DNA of 64,000 nt from Streblospio benedicti. Its lineage: Eukaryota; Annelida; Polychaeta; Spionida; Spionidae. The translations under genes and the position numbers were made by a program. Where the stretch lies: contig CM032664.1 in the NCBI GenBank assembly GCA_019095985.1, positions 21,522,390-21,586,389 on the forward strand. Direction: 5' to 3'. Below, one piece after another: positions 21,101 to 28,385 of this stretch (within the stretch, counting starts at the first letter, position 1; the number at the start of each line of letters is the position of its first letter). The notes below the pieces were generated by a model that saw only the letters and a list, made by a program, of their open reading frames with translations, was not told where the DNA came from and did not search any database.

Positions 21101-22685
21101 GATTTTTGTAATATTGAATTGCATCTCTCTAATTTGTGAATTTCATCTGTTTAGAAGATACATTGGTAGATTTTTCTGAAGAGCAAACTGTAGAATTTTT
21201 TTTAGTGAGAATCTTAGTTAAAATCTTTGTTCTTTCATTTGTATTTAGATCTGTTCAATTTTCAATTTTCATTTTGTGTATATAAATCTTTTGTAACAAA
21301 CCAATAGGTAAGTAAATTGCTTAAAAATGTAGCCAAAATTATAATCTCAAATATTGTTTCAACTTGTAAATTGTTTCGAAATTACCTCAATATTCAGTGG
21401 TGAACAAATTCTGGGGTTTTAATTTTTTGGTTTTCAATCCAATTAAAAATAATCTAGATAAAATTGAAGTAGAAACAAAATGAGACTGAATGTTGTGAAC
21501 AGTCTAAAAGTTTTACATAATTTCGCAAATTTCAAAAATTTTATGTACATGTTGTGATTAATAATCATACACATGCCACATTTTTGTTCATTTCATATAA
21601 ACTTCATTACAAATTTCTTGAACTTATATATTCATCTTAATTTTCTTGTGTGATTTTTGGATTAGTATGTAATAAACTACATTATACATTGTAAATATAA
21701 ATATTGAAAACAATACTAAGCTGTTGGTAATAAGTTTGTTCAGTAAGACATTTTATGTTTAGAGGATGATCTACATGTATTACTGGTCAAAGATATTCAA
21801 ATTATATAAGATAAAAAAATACAAATGTTAGTTCTGTCTAATATGAAATTATATATTTTTATTGCAACCATTTTTAAATTTCTTCGACTATTCTACAACA
21901 AGACAAATTTGTTCTAGAAGCTGAGGATCCCAACTCATTTCTAGCTGATTCCGACACGTCATCAGAATATAGTGACTCACCAAGGTAAGACATTATCATA
22001 ATACATCAAAAGCAAATGCATCTCAGTGGCTTTGATTTCTTCAAATCAAAAAGGAGTGATTCAAATATTAAATTTCTTAACAAAGTTTACTGATACAGTT
22101 GCCTTTGTTACACATACATGTAGATTTTTACTAGTTGATAATTGTTAACATAAATATAATTCCCAATTGTGAAGATAAAACCTTAACTACATTGCAGTTT
22201 CAATAGTTACAAGGAGAATAATTTCATAATTAGGCATTACAAATAGATAATATTCTTGCTTGTCTGGATAAGGAGTTGGTTGGATTAAAATTTCGATTTT
22301 TACCAAGTGACAAATATTTTTTTTCCACAGCTCTCTCCTGTAATGTTGATCATACAATATTATTTACTTATATCTTTTAGTATCTGGTCTGTTATGGATT
22401 CATTTTTATTTTCAAATTTCTGTTCATCTACGAAAAATAGCAAATTTTATTTAAATTTCAGTGCAACAATATTTTGCGAAGCGCTACGTTTGTACTGAAA
22501 TTCAAATTCAATTTGATAATTTTGTGGTTTATATTTGGACGTAAAAATCAACAACATGTCCTGATATTGTTGTAGATACGACAGCCGGGATGAGTTTGGA
22601 GACTGTATAGAGAAGGACTTGAGTCCCGCGCCGACGCAGGAGCAGCAACAGGGAAGTCCGCAGTCTCACACGGAGGAGCATCTCA
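71..22685 (+). CDS. PDZD8: PDZD8 orthologue, 3' part of the gene (20 exons seen)
   Basis: Twenty exons with GT-AG borders and matching phases give about 856 codons in one frame. Domain order is PDZ (first exon), an acidic Ser-rich linker, a C2-like beta region (exons 6240-6383 and 6746-6852), a C1 zinc finger (15966-16139), a Ser/Pro-rich linker, and a helical coiled coil (19400-20341). That order matches PDZD8, an ER-anchored lipid-transfer protein that works at ER contacts with late endosomes/lysosomes and mitochondria; its C-terminal coiled coil is known to bind Rab7. The transmembrane and SMP lipid-transfer segments, expected upstream, are outside the window. The last exon found ends in phase 1 with a donor at 22686, so at least one more exon is missing. 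The intron 6853-14849 holds an antisense gene. Identity rests on domain order and the C1 and coiled-coil sequence, not on a search. Confidence 0.85.
151..274 (+). CDS. PDZD8: PDZD8 exon: second half of the PDZ domain
   Basis: Reads NDVVVSVGGVKVNSMKQARR and onward to RSSSLNK, a typical PDZ stretch (vGD.iv.VnG, then a helix that lines the ligand groove). It ends AAAG|GTATAT at 274 in phase 1. The acceptor TTGCAG ends at 70, but 71-150 is a damaged tandem copy of 151-230 with an in-frame stop, so the exon can only be read through from about 151. A normal allele probably carries one copy only. Confidence 0.75.
265..360 (+). repeat. Tandem array carrying copies of the splice donor
   Basis: A unit of about 20 bp (AACAAAGGTATATGACAGTT) is repeated about five times. 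Its first copy straddles the real exon end and donor (CAACAAAG|GTATAT at 275). Later copies at about 290, 310, 331 and 350 keep AACAAAGGT or AACAAATGGT. A sixth partial copy is near 587. The array therefore offers several decoy 5' splice sites. Confidence 0.7.
1144..1235 (+). CDS. PDZD8: PDZD8 exon: linker after PDZ
   Basis: Acceptor TTTGCAG ends at 1143 and donor GTACGA starts at 1236. In phase with the PDZ exon it reads GSAPGGLGANHRAHSVPDFK and ends in VIINSQ. Low complexity with no known domain. It ends in phase 0. Confidence 0.75.
2958..3002 (+). CDS. PDZD8: PDZD8 45-nt exon carrying a YVNI motif
   Basis: Acceptor TGTTCAG ends at 2957 and donor GTGAGA follows. It reads GSLEEYVNISVEPTE, is symmetrical (phase 0 in and out) and can be skipped without a frameshift. 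The core EEYVNI recurs in the next exon and in an inverted copy at 4466-4530. pYVN is the classic Grb2 SH2-binding pattern; any such role here is inference. Confidence 0.65.
4287..4417 (+). CDS. PDZD8: PDZD8 exon: acidic Ser/Thr linker with YVNI motif
   Basis: Acceptor TATTCAG and donor GTCAGT. Reads TSSDERENSCDVTTRDEEEY, then VNITITPVEG and a Ser/Ala-rich end. It starts in phase 0 and ends in phase 2. It is homologous to the 45-nt exon at 2958 (EEYVNI) and to the inverted copy about 50 bp downstream. Confidence 0.75.
4466..4530 (-). repeat. Inverted copy of the YVNI exon
   Basis: On the minus strand this reads TSQTAQENVQEYVNITITAV followed by EGL, beside EEEYVNITITPVEG in the plus-strand exon at 4287-4417. 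Over the 35-base core about 7 bases differ, all but one silent. The minus strand stays open upstream (4447-4671). No splice use was established. Confidence 0.65.
4630..4713 (+). CDS. PDZD8: PDZD8 exon: Ser-rich linker
   Basis: Acceptor TTGTTTCAG ends at 4629 and donor GTCAGT starts at 4714. Phase 2 in and out. Reads SSALPVSATSSRSTFSLLGS and then STAGLFQ. Probably disordered and a likely phosphorylation region. Confidence 0.7.
5439..5673 (+). CDS. PDZD8: PDZD8 exon: charged linker with VKVTA repeats
   Basis: A long T-tract and CAG precede 5439, and donor GTGACT follows 5673. It begins RKKGTRPEVSHSASSSPEMK and holds internal repeats of the type EVKVTAPPEVKVTAAEG. Lys/Glu/Ser-rich, probably disordered. 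Phase 2 in, phase 0 out. Confidence 0.75.
5962..6066 (+). CDS. PDZD8: PDZD8 exon: start of the C2-like region
   Basis: Acceptor TTTGTAG and donor GTAGGT, phase 0 on both sides. Reads EANGVPSFLDDLHPPEDLES and then EAFDLKKTHFVKASQ. It leads straight into the DPFFDEKFSFDI exon, typical of a C2-domain loop and strand. Confidence 0.75.
6240..6383 (+). CDS. PDZD8: PDZD8 exon: C2-like core
   Basis: Acceptor CACTAG and donor GTAATT. Reads DPFFDEKFSFDIGTDDNYLN and then ICVWAKVPEKMDKQNRVVKV, ending in LLLGH. The run NP.F.e.F.F.v......L.i.VwD is the C2 signature. Membrane or lipid binding is inferred from the fold. Confidence 0.8.
6746..6852 (+). CDS. PDZD8: PDZD8 exon: end of the C2-like region
   Basis: Acceptor TTTTGCAG and donor GTAAGT. 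Phase 0 in, phase 2 out. Reads LSLTNICLDCLATSQGDVQQ and then TFPLTPADSRGGA. GC-rich, unlike its introns. The next coding exon is 8 kb away. Confidence 0.75.
6853..8438 (+). other. PDZD8 large intron, 5' part
   Basis: Non-coding and AT-rich. It opens with GTGAGTGAGTGA-like repeats and holds a hairpin element at 7443-7560. A TTTATT at about 8080, read on the minus strand as AATAAA, may be the poly(A) signal of the antisense ankyrin-cGLR gene. Confidence 0.5.
7443..7560. mobile_element. Short inverted-repeat element (MITE-like hairpin)
   Basis: The ends CGAATGATTTTCGCCAGACG and CGTCTGATGAAAATCATTCG are inverted copies over about 22 bp with two or three mismatches. The span is 118 bp with no coding capacity. 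It resembles a non-autonomous DNA transposon. The family was not recognised. Confidence 0.6.
8439..9836 (-). CDS. cGAS-like receptor (Mab-21 nucleotidyltransferase) module
   Basis: 465 codons from an ATG at 9836 to TAA. Residues 90-420 fit the Mab-21/cGLR fold: GS motif at G120-S121 in LSGSEREGAK, catalytic pair E133 and D135 in NEID (compare NEFD of human cGAS), third acid D249 in DVSIDMVPAID, then the helical half with SYMLKMTIVK (residues 341-350) and FFIPTYNLL (391-399). All three metal-binding acids are kept, so it is predicted to be catalytically competent and to make a cyclic or linear nucleotide second messenger on sensing nucleic acid. No cGAS-type zinc thumb is seen. It is in the same frame as the ankyrin segment upstream, separated only by TAG and six codons. 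The length suits a stand-alone cGLR. Ligand and product cannot be read from sequence. Confidence 0.85.
   Translation of the reverse strand: MTEDQFNKLRFLAHWHNRDDVKEKCESYIPILKDLKLQPQDFVQPKWSCNKSFSNWWNENTNQEFNGFEEFQQAWIASLQTLTYVNHQKIIKTLQSLIEDVLMKVATLDPLMACMFRLSGSEREGAKVIATNEIDSLCVMLAITFDKFHLPTEASHHVLKEFVKLKCKDEYREELKKVLDSNGYLSRSKLFQNYGAVLSKILADPKLWAKYPSLQRISKMDITGSIATITPLMVRWHDDVYAHLDVSIDMVPAIDVLDWRPSWANEHGLLDKLQTLIVPKWKTTAVDDDNMMEVGVSHWGEVFEQMPGSMVQGYRLAKVVKEVCPQITDWGLLHVDNLITSYMLKMTIVKRYAETLDAPNQHTPQYNDLHWAREIYISLEGAFRNQRLESFFIPTYNLLYDGKFAANREAAIAYCQLCLKLLMPETASHMRKAYMGIKEDNVSESYEESLKNSREGGTSQPLKEV
9855..12413 (-). CDS. Ankyrin-repeat module upstream of and in frame with the cGLR
   Basis: 852 open codons ending in TAG at 9855-9857. 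Residues 15-290 form degenerate ankyrin-like helical pairs (LLAAITRGYHESV, LLRNACIAGDMDFV, LIAACLAGHAHVC). Residues 365-850 hold about ten clearer repeats (TPLHLAAISGGLDLI, ETPLHHASKHNHKQCVELL, TALHLAASSGNLMATIFLL). Ankyrin arrays bind proteins; here they may sense a ligand or hold the cGLR domain. The open frame has no ATG at its 5' end: the first in-frame ATG is codon 70 (12206). An ATG at 12495 opens the overlapping frame (MPTRKGSRRRH, 30 codons, ending near 12403), so either a frameshift separates the true start or translation begins at codon 70. There is no intron, and the gene lies antisense within a PDZD8 intron; a retrogene origin is possible. Confidence 0.85.
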   Translation of the reverse strand: MDSDHDFARDYRSAEVAHNVLLAAITRGYHESVHSCLGKYHSQLDQFNLLEPALRQALEQHQLECAASIMKGMERSHWMYVMVECVRAGSITHSETHKLLEREDINLHDRLFLAMLLGETDYVVSVATSASRSRLTPDQWSHVLTLTYYKGDIFLASQLQQHLQLTVGQGLLRNACIAGDMDFVTQAVTGRTATDAQVKWDLIMTDACLMGHSDLLTAIARHRQLKHTDGELVLACAAGDLPAVQNRLIDSMIEENWGTYLIAACLAGHAHVCDVLMEYAQQAGLDVGAVVRAMKFTTQGIQMVYNKPINSSTIQYRYIQSKMKQEFTPDLTWLHTDCYKGESGTIHLYIALHTNILQDINTTGYYGFSPLHVTALGQNDIVEKILNTMSHIMPAFSDVTKQKLTKPSAVSLDLLNERVKIVDFLLHHGASVDCRDIDYRTPLHLAAISGGLDLIPSLLDAKADIDARDSICMTPVAYCSQKGHHRLLKYLVERKCNVTITNIYDETPLHHASKHNHKQCVELLVLHPELIDCQDCDGSSALSLACSAGHSKVVDVLIQHKANPQIPNKDGQVVVHMAAIHGSDEVLDKLIQIKVNLNLQDITGSTALHLAISNRRWEAATKLLKAGCKVNIANNLGNISFQNACIWEQPSINSKFLKFLLSYKAEINHKNHSGESALMQATNMLDTHLMTYLVGHGADLKTTDNLGRGLIHTAVTSTYHSSQLRQLMAKTQYKKELIPHGKHSEIIIHNEHQITEFSVAGQHTNINIQQILPTVASSAFNTSVVQFLLSQKLNVNAADINNQTALHLAASSGNLMATIFLLENGADFTAKDKFGFIPLMLALPHDEVFRML
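12414..14849 (+). other. PDZD8 large intron, 3' part
   Basis: AT-rich. It includes the likely promoter side of the antisense ankyrin-cGLR gene (12414-12700, moderately GC-rich) and a truncated SINE at 14011-14210. No further coding region seen. Confidence 0.5.
14011..14210 (-). mobile_element. tRNA-derived SINE, internally deleted copy
   Basis: It shares GTGCCACTGAGCAGTGTGC, TTTGCTCAACA(T/C)(A/C)CACCACCAGACC and the tRNA-like head (GGGAATCGAACC, then GTCCAACTCCCT) with the fuller copy at 42320-42660. The head reads as A and B boxes on the minus strand. The middle of the element is missing. Confidence 0.65.
14850..14943 (+). CDS. PDZD8: PDZD8 exon after the large intron
   Basis: Acceptor CATCCTCAG ends at 14849 and donor GTAGCA follows. 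Phase 2 in, phase 0 out. Reads RSKSGPSSLPLSTHPGFLAS and then LCNGDVTLHFQ. GDVTLHF looks like the closing strand of the C2-like domain. Confidence 0.75.
15264..15367 (+). CDS. PDZD8: PDZD8 exon between the C2-like and C1 regions
   Basis: Acceptor CCTTGCAG and donor GTGAGG. Phase 0 in, phase 2 out. Reads HEQPLSPSEREAVNSQRRAY and then EAGGSQDAPARPRT. LSPSEREAV is a plausible helix cap before the disordered, basic end. Confidence 0.75.
15966..16139 (+). CDS. PDZD8: PDZD8 exon: C1 zinc-finger domain
   Basis: Acceptor TCTCGCAG and donor GTGAGT, phase 2 on both sides. After the His of GQHDF come 12 residues, then CTFC, 11 residues, CTVC, three residues, CHKKC and a final C. This is the C1 (protein kinase C type) zinc-binding pattern, slightly short between the second and third cysteines (11 against the usual 13-14). 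In PDZD8 the C1 domain binds membrane lipids. Confidence 0.9.
16489..16557 (+). pseudogene. Partial copy of the C1 exon (ghost exon)
   Basis: Reads FVCHKKCKEKCQQPTKCSG, beside LVCHKKCTERCQQATICSR in the true C1 exon 350 bp upstream. Only the second half of the exon is copied. A stop lies directly before it in frame and no good donor follows, so it is probably dead. Cysteine spacing is fully kept. Confidence 0.7.
17386..17549 (+). CDS. PDZD8: PDZD8 exon: Pro/Glu-rich linker
   Basis: Acceptor TTTGCAG and donor GTATGT. Phase 2 in, phase 1 out. Reads DGFKRRETPPPGNPVSEATK, then an acidic Gly-rich stretch and KTSFLNRFRNRGDKG. The basic amphipathic end may contact membrane. An 18-G run follows at about 17581 in the intron. 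Confidence 0.75.
18049..18242 (+). CDS. PDZD8: PDZD8 exon: Ser/Arg-rich linker
   Basis: Acceptor TTTTCCAG ends at 18048 and donor GTGAGC starts at 18243. Phase 1 in, phase 0 out. Reads SSSSSSPSRPARPLEIPSVL, then AQRRNSASEAEGAGDSGGEG and onward to RTRSSTSLK. RRNSAS and RTRSSTS suit basophilic kinases. Strongly GC-rich. Confidence 0.75.
18255..18600 (+). repeat. TGGT/TTGG-rich simple repeat just after a donor
   Basis: About 345 bp of degenerate TGGTTGGCTGGGTGGCTAGT units beginning within 12-20 bases of the donor at 18243. Dense GG pairs on the transcribed-RNA-like strand could form two-layer G-quadruplexes. A sister array follows the donor at 20342. Confidence 0.8.
18883..18936 (+). CDS. PDZD8: PDZD8 18-codon exon with polyproline
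   Basis: Acceptor CTTTCAG and donor GTGAGA, phase 0 on both sides. Reads DLLKESKPPPPPIAPSSQ. KPPPPPI fits an SH3 or EVH1 ligand. Symmetrical, so skippable. Confidence 0.7.
19400..19579 (+). CDS. PDZD8: PDZD8 exon: acidic patch and start of coiled coil
   Basis: Acceptor CCGTGCAG and donor GTGAGT, phase 0 on both sides. Reads PASSDSESDDEMNLLKYWEQ, then a helical segment ending ASLDPTERREKLDST. SSDSESDDE is a typical CK2 site. The helix continues in the next exon. Confidence 0.8.
20042..20100 (+). pseudogene. Partial copy of the coiled-coil exon (ghost exon)
   Basis: ATCTCCAAGATGCGGCAAGA and what follows copies the start of the exon at 20170 (ATCTCCAAGATGCAGCAGGA) and its upstream intron (CTGATATC...), 127 bp before it. 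It reads ISKMRQEID and then a stop; the acceptor AG has become GGAG. Decayed tandem duplicate. Confidence 0.75.
20170..20341 (+). CDS. PDZD8: PDZD8 exon: C-terminal coiled coil
   Basis: Acceptor TTGTGTAG and donor GTGGGT. Phase 0 in, phase 1 out. Reads ISKMQQEIDQESEHRAELAR, then LEKSVPDGRQRALIRAKIDK and ends MLHYCSG. Heptad-like and charged. In PDZD8 this region mediates binding to Rab7 on late endosomes (established for the family). Confidence 0.85.
20345..20640 (+). repeat. TGGT/GGCTGG simple repeats after a donor
   Basis: Two blocks (20345-20390 and 20505-20640) of GGTTGGCTGG and GCTAGCTGGCTGG units, beginning three bases after the donor at 20342. Same class as 18255-18600. Confidence 0.75.
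20812..21000 (+). CDS. PDZD8: PDZD8 exon: Gln/Ser-rich, repeated DQSEA
   Basis: Acceptor TTCTAG and donor GTAAGT, phase 1 on both sides. Reads LQHCLDQDTDRADDNQSAGS, then LDQSEATILPLNQSEASFLQ and ends QNSTENL. Short DNQSAGS/DQSEAT/NQSEAS repeats. Disordered tail. Confidence 0.7.
21918..21984 (+). CDS. PDZD8: PDZD8 short acidic exon
   Basis: Acceptor TTCTAG and donor GTAAGA. Phase 1 in, phase 2 out. Reads AEDPNSFLADSDTSSEYSDS followed by P and an Arg codon shared with the next exon. Acidic and probably phosphorylated. Confidence 0.65.
22576..22685 (+). CDS. PDZD8: PDZD8 last exon found
   Basis: Acceptor TTGTAG and donor GTACGT. Phase 2 in, phase 1 out. Reads YDSRDEFGDCIEKDLSPAPT and then QEQQQGSPQSHTEEHL. 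Since a donor follows in phase 1, a further exon must exist; weak candidates after acceptors at about 23312 and 27600 encode only short tails and were not accepted. Confidence 0.65.
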
Positions 22686-25600
22686 GTACGTGCAAAAACT
22701 CACTAATACAAAGTTACCAGGGGTACCAGTAAAAGGGTAAGAGCTGGACGTTTGGCTCTTGGATCGGGAGGTCGGGAAGTAGCCTTAAATTTCATTAATA
22801 TGTGTGATTTTCGGTAAAGAGGATTGCCCTTGATTTTGTAACAGTATTGATAAAACAGCCGCTGACTGCAGATATATGAGGCCAATATGTATATTTTGTA
22901 TCTTCTGGTTTAAACATATTTTATTGCAATAAGTATATATTAATGGATTAGGCAACAGCTAAAATGCGATATAAGCATAACTATATATATTCATAAAGAT
23001 AGTACACATCTGGGTGAGGTTCAAACTGACCCAAAAATAAAATTGATCTAGAAGTATTGTTTATACACAATGCAATTGCATTGTCAGCATAAATGTGGTT
23101 GGTTTCTGTAGATGATCTCTTGTGGGTTTTTATTTCTATTTTTGCACACTGTATCATGTAAATCATGTATTCTGTAAGTTGTTATGAATTTAAATTTATT
23201 TTGGAATACATTGATCAGCAAGAGAAGAAATAAAAACTCCATTAACGAGACCTCCACTGCTGTATTCCAAGTTACTTTTATATATGTTACTTAATTTCTT
23301 AATCCTGGCAGCTACGGTCAGAAAAATATGGGGAAAATGTAGAATCACAAAAATTGAAAATTCATCTCTATTAATAAATAGTTTGATGTTTGATACACTG
23401 TAAATAATACACAAAATATGTGGATGCATTGATGTCTGTGTTCTTTCTTTTTGCCAAATGTCAGTCACCAAATATACCGGTAACTATGGAGGTGGACCAA
23501 GTCAAATTTTGTAATAACTTAATTCTTTCTTCATTTTAAAATGAAATATGTTTATACTTATTTGAATTTAAATTGAAAATAAATATTATATTATGTAGAG
23601 AAATATTAGAATATATTCCTTTAGTTTTTATAAAATACACACATAAGGTACATTTTATATGTTCTACGTAATATTTGTAATATGTTTGAATGTTTACATT
23701 TTTTTTCTGTAATTGAAACCAGTATTTTGTAAAATAGAACGAATAGGCGTATTTGATCAGTGAATATAAATAGTTTGATATTTCATTAGTGGCTAAAGAA
23801 AGAACACCAACAACAATGTCTGATATTGTATTGTCTCATTATCTTTCGCTGTTACTGCTGCTTTTCATGTTCATATAATAGTTTGATGGTCAACCATCAA
23901 ATGCTTAAGTAAGCTTTTTATCACACATGGTTATGATATGATAAAATTGCTGGTGGAATTTGTACTTAATGTGGGACTGGTAAAGCTTAGAAGCAGGCCT
24001 TAAAAGAAGTCTGAAAGGTTTCTTCAAGTATGATGTACTGGTACATACAGCTTGTGGTCTCATTTTGATTGTTTTTTCCTCATATATTGAATTAATTAAA
24101 TTAAAAAATCATAAAATAGGAAAACAAAATAAGTGTCAGAAATTCCCTCTTTATTGAGGTTTTCAAAAGTTGTTGTTTCAAATGTTTATGTATCTTTTCG
24201 CCAACTTATTGCAAATTATATTATAATATATGTTACAACGACAAATATATGTTATAATATTTATAATATATGTTTTAAATGTTACTAATCTATTTTAGTG
24301 GTGATATTTTGAGTAAACTTTGAAAATGAAACTAAATGAAACATATGAATGAAAGGATGATTTTGAACATTTTTTTATATTTAAATTTGTAGTGTAATTA
24401 GTGTAATTCATGATAGAAATAAACAAAGAAAATGAGTCCACAATATAGGTATTGTGATATTTATTGTACTTAGTATTGTGAATGTATGATATGGGGAGAA
24501 TATACATGAGCTTCGATTGCATGTTGTGCTTCTGCTTGGTTTATTGCAATATTCTGACTTTCAATGACATTAGAATTAAGAATTAAGACTCCAATAAAAT
24601 GGCCTTTCAGTGTTGAGGTCTGAAGTTTTAATGAAATAGATAACCTCTGAATATTAGATGGCAATACAAAAATGTATTCATTTGGAAAGCATGAGAAGTG
24701 AAAACTCTTATGCTGGCCAAATCATGTGGCTAAAAGAAGGGTATTGTCACAAATTCAGTCAACATTCTCATAGTGGTTTCGATTTCTTCAAACCGTTTTC
24801 AGTAGCCAAAGCTTAATGATTGTGTAAATAGACGTATTTAATTGATACTTTAACTTTATCACCCGCTAGCTTGTAAAAAATTCAGATCTTGAAATGGATG
24901 CTCAGTGAAAAGTTCTAAACAACAATAAGCAACACAATATGGTGAATCTAGTCATGATAATGTTGATATTTTTTCCGGTGGATTCAAATTGTAATCCTGA
25001 TTGCTGAAAGTTGTGGCAGTTATTTATTGATTTATTTCTTTAGCAAGCATACACAATTGTTAGCAGAAAGGATATTTATTTGATAGAATTTTGTGTACAA
25101 AAATAGATTTTTGTTACTTGTTGACAGGGTGTATATAATTATTATGACATTGCATTTGCTTGAAAATATGAATATGTCAATTATATGATAATGTGTAGCA
25201 TATTTTAATAGGGGTTGAAACATATATCATGTAGTCTGATTTTATTTTCATTCTTAATGTTCCACAGGATATTTCACAATATTTTATTTTTGACACAGAA
25301 TAGATCATAGCACAATATATTTGTAAGCCATGAAGTTTTATATTAAAACACAAATGTTGCTATGTATTATTAATTTGATTCCTTGTAATATCAGAAATGC
25401 ACATTGAAGTGGTATCTAGTTCTAAAATAGTATATACTGTATATCTAGAATATTCCTTGGCTATTTGATTCTACATATTTCAACAATTTTTATTCACAGC
25501 TAATAAATTAGGTGCATTTTAAGGAGCACATATACAAAATGTAGTAAATAACCTTAGAAATAGCAAGTCAATTTGGTAAATTAGCAGTTTACTGCTCAAA

Positions 25601-28385
25601 AATATTAATTAAATGCAAGTCTTATGAGCATTATACTATTCTTTTTAATCTGCTCAATCCACATTGTATGTGCTTTACTAATAGTTTGTGTACACACTGC
25701 AATTTACCAATATGATATTGTCTGTAATCTATATACATACTTCAATGCAGTAGTTTATTGACTGTGTTCCTTACTAGTGTTATTTTATCAATGGTATTTA
25801 TGTGGTGTATTTTTTAATCATGATATAAAATTATATTCTTTAGGAAAATACTTAAAATTTCTTAAAGTTGAACTATCACTCACATATTAGCACTTTACAA
25901 TGACTGCAGTGTAAGTGTAAAAACAATAAGATGATTATTTCAATAAGTTTTGATGTTTGTAACATGTATGATATCTGTATGATGACAACGTTTGAAAGGA
26001 ATCACCAAGTTTGATATGGTGAATATGTTAGTCAAGGAAAACATTTTATGTGATATACATGTAAAATACATTTATTTTATTTTTCTTGTTCTCATGACAT
26101 TTTATTTGATATTTTACATGTGATTTAAGTATTTTATTCAATCGTTCAGCAGTTTTATCCTAGAAATGAAGGTGATTTCTAGTTTAATTCCGTATGTTAC
26201 AATTAACTACTGCAAGTTAAGATTTGCAAGTTAAAGAATCTTTGAATATCATCTAAATAGTCTAAAGTGTTTTGCTCAATATTTGGTAAGCTTAGCTGTA
26301 GTTTCATACAATTTCAGTCACATTCTATGTTTTTATCTATTAATCTACTCATGTTGTATTTCGAAAACGTAAAAGGATTTTAATTACCTCTGAATTTTAG
26401 TGACTTCTGATAGCAGTAATACGTCTATATACAATTAATGTGAACTGTATTTTAAATGTTTTTTATAAAAATACTTTGTTGATGCGGTTTTCCTAAAGTA
26501 TTTCAATAGAATGTATTCAAAATATATAAAAGTATTCTATTTTTAGATGTGCATGTATTATTGTCCTGTGTAGTGATTTTTGAAGAGAGAAAATGCGGCA
26601 AATCATATTTTTTTCAAAATTAAAGTAAAGATTTAAAAATTGAAATTAAATATAAAGCGCCAAATGTGAAATAATGAAAGATCTTTAAGAATTTTGACGT
26701 AGGTAATGTTGACTCAGTAAGTTAGGATCAGTAATAAAAGATGCTTAATATTTTCAATAATATGCTGCTTTTATATTTTAGCAATTTAAAGCTACTTATT
26801 TTTCATCAATATTTCGATAGCAGATATAATGCTGATAGATATTAATGTTCTCACCAAAAAACACTTTAGTTTTCTATATTAATGTTCTCACCAAAAATCA
26901 CTACTGTAACGTATAGATTAACATTCCCGAAGTTACGTATATCATATATATGTAGTTCAAACTATATTATTAAACTGTGAAAACGCCTGTCTTTTTTTCT
27001 GTTCATGGTTATTAGCCATAATATCATACTGCTAGTTAATTATTATATATCTATTTCTGCGAATTTTAGAAGCATGATATACTTTTTGGCACTATTTTTG
27101 TTTTCTGCAATAAAGTCATAAGTTATTTACAAAAACCTTTGTACCATGATCTGATTCAGTCCTAGTTAGAAATGTTTTCTGTTCATAAATCAACAATAAA
27201 AAACCATTACATGATGGATGTTTCAATAAAACGTCTGCTAGGAACCAAGGCCTAGAGCTTGTTCGTGTACACAGAGGGCGATTTTCCTGTCCAAACTATT
27301 GTTCGAAAAACGCAGTTAGATCCGAGTAACATGATCTATGTCAAATGAACGCCAGAAGTTTCACTGAAAATATGGTAATTGCCAAAGCACACACAATTTA
27401 CAATAATTTAGAGTAATAAAAAGCCTATTACTAAAGAGTCAACATGCAAGTTTTGTATAATCGCTACTGATGGTAGAAATGAATAGAGACACTTATGTGT
27501 ACAAATTCATATGTAACATGGATAGGCTACAGTCTGTATGAACACGTATTTTACACCATAGTGCATTTATTATTTAGAACTTATTACTGTTTTTTTTCAG
27601 ACATGGTGTACAGTTATATCAATGTTCATGGTTTTATATCAATCAACATAAACAGTAGAAAAAGAAGTGAGATAATGACTTTCTTTTAACACAAAGAGTG
27701 AATGAGAAAAAAGCATACAGCTCCTTTTGTGTATGTATGTGTTTTAGTCATAGACTAGTTAGAAACTAGTGCAATGCGGATTGAGATTGAAAAACAATAA
27801 TAATTGGATACATTGTGAAGCTCCTGCATGACTTCAAAAACAGATATTCATAGCAATTGAAGACAACACATGGCATTATATACACTGGCAGATCCATGTT
27901 TTTGTCAAATGGGAGGGAGGCGCACTTAGGAGATCTTACTGGTTTCGTACTCACAATCGATAGCGCACATGTAAAAAAAACTCAAGATAATGAAATATTT
28001 TGGTGGACCCTGGACCTGCTGATGATAAAGTCATTAAACGTTAATTTGTAGGGTCACATATTACTGTATTGTATGTTTTTGTTGCTGAAACAATCTGCAT
28101 TTACTTCTTATCTACATACTGAAAAGTACCTGTGGTTGATATTGATGACTGGGCCTTATTATAAAGACAATGAGACATGTAACGTATGTTTTAATGACGC
28201 GTAATTTGATAGATACGCAAGGGATACAAGTCCTCAAGCTATTTTTAAGATACCATTGGAATGTATCTGTATTCATGTACAAACCATACAAACAAGACCT
28301 GCACTTGAATTACTCTTACCAAATGAAGATAAATTGCATGCAGCCAACTACAGAATAGAACAAGGACCCTCTGACTTCCTCACAG
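22686..28385 (+). other. AT-rich non-coding stretch between PDZD8 and the TLR gene
   Basis: No convincing coding region. It probably contains the end of PDZD8 and its 3' UTR, then intergenic DNA. It holds a two-copy direct repeat (ATATTAATGTTCTCACCAAA at about 26839 and 26877) and a MITE copy at 27887-28020. Confidence 0.5.
27887..28020. mobile_element. GGCAGATCC-family MITE copy
   Basis: Starts GGCAGATCCATGTTTTTGTC and ends GGACCCTGGACCTGC. It shares the internal GAGGCGCACTTA(A/G)G block, the CGATAGCGCACA variant of CGATCGCGCATA and the imperfect inverted ends of the copies near 38.8, 39.1, 55.7 and 58.9 kb. Diverged, so probably an older copy. Confidence 0.55.

Noticed and set aside
23312-23400. 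Possible last PDZD8 exon after CTGGCAG (TTVRKIWGKCRIT)
   Set aside because: Phase fits, but the sequence is AT-rich and does not look like the acidic or coiled tail expected; no supporting motif.
27601-27689. Possible last PDZD8 exon after a strong T-tract acceptor
   Set aside because: Phase fits but it encodes only about 29 residues of AT-rich composition, 5 kb away; left open rather than called.
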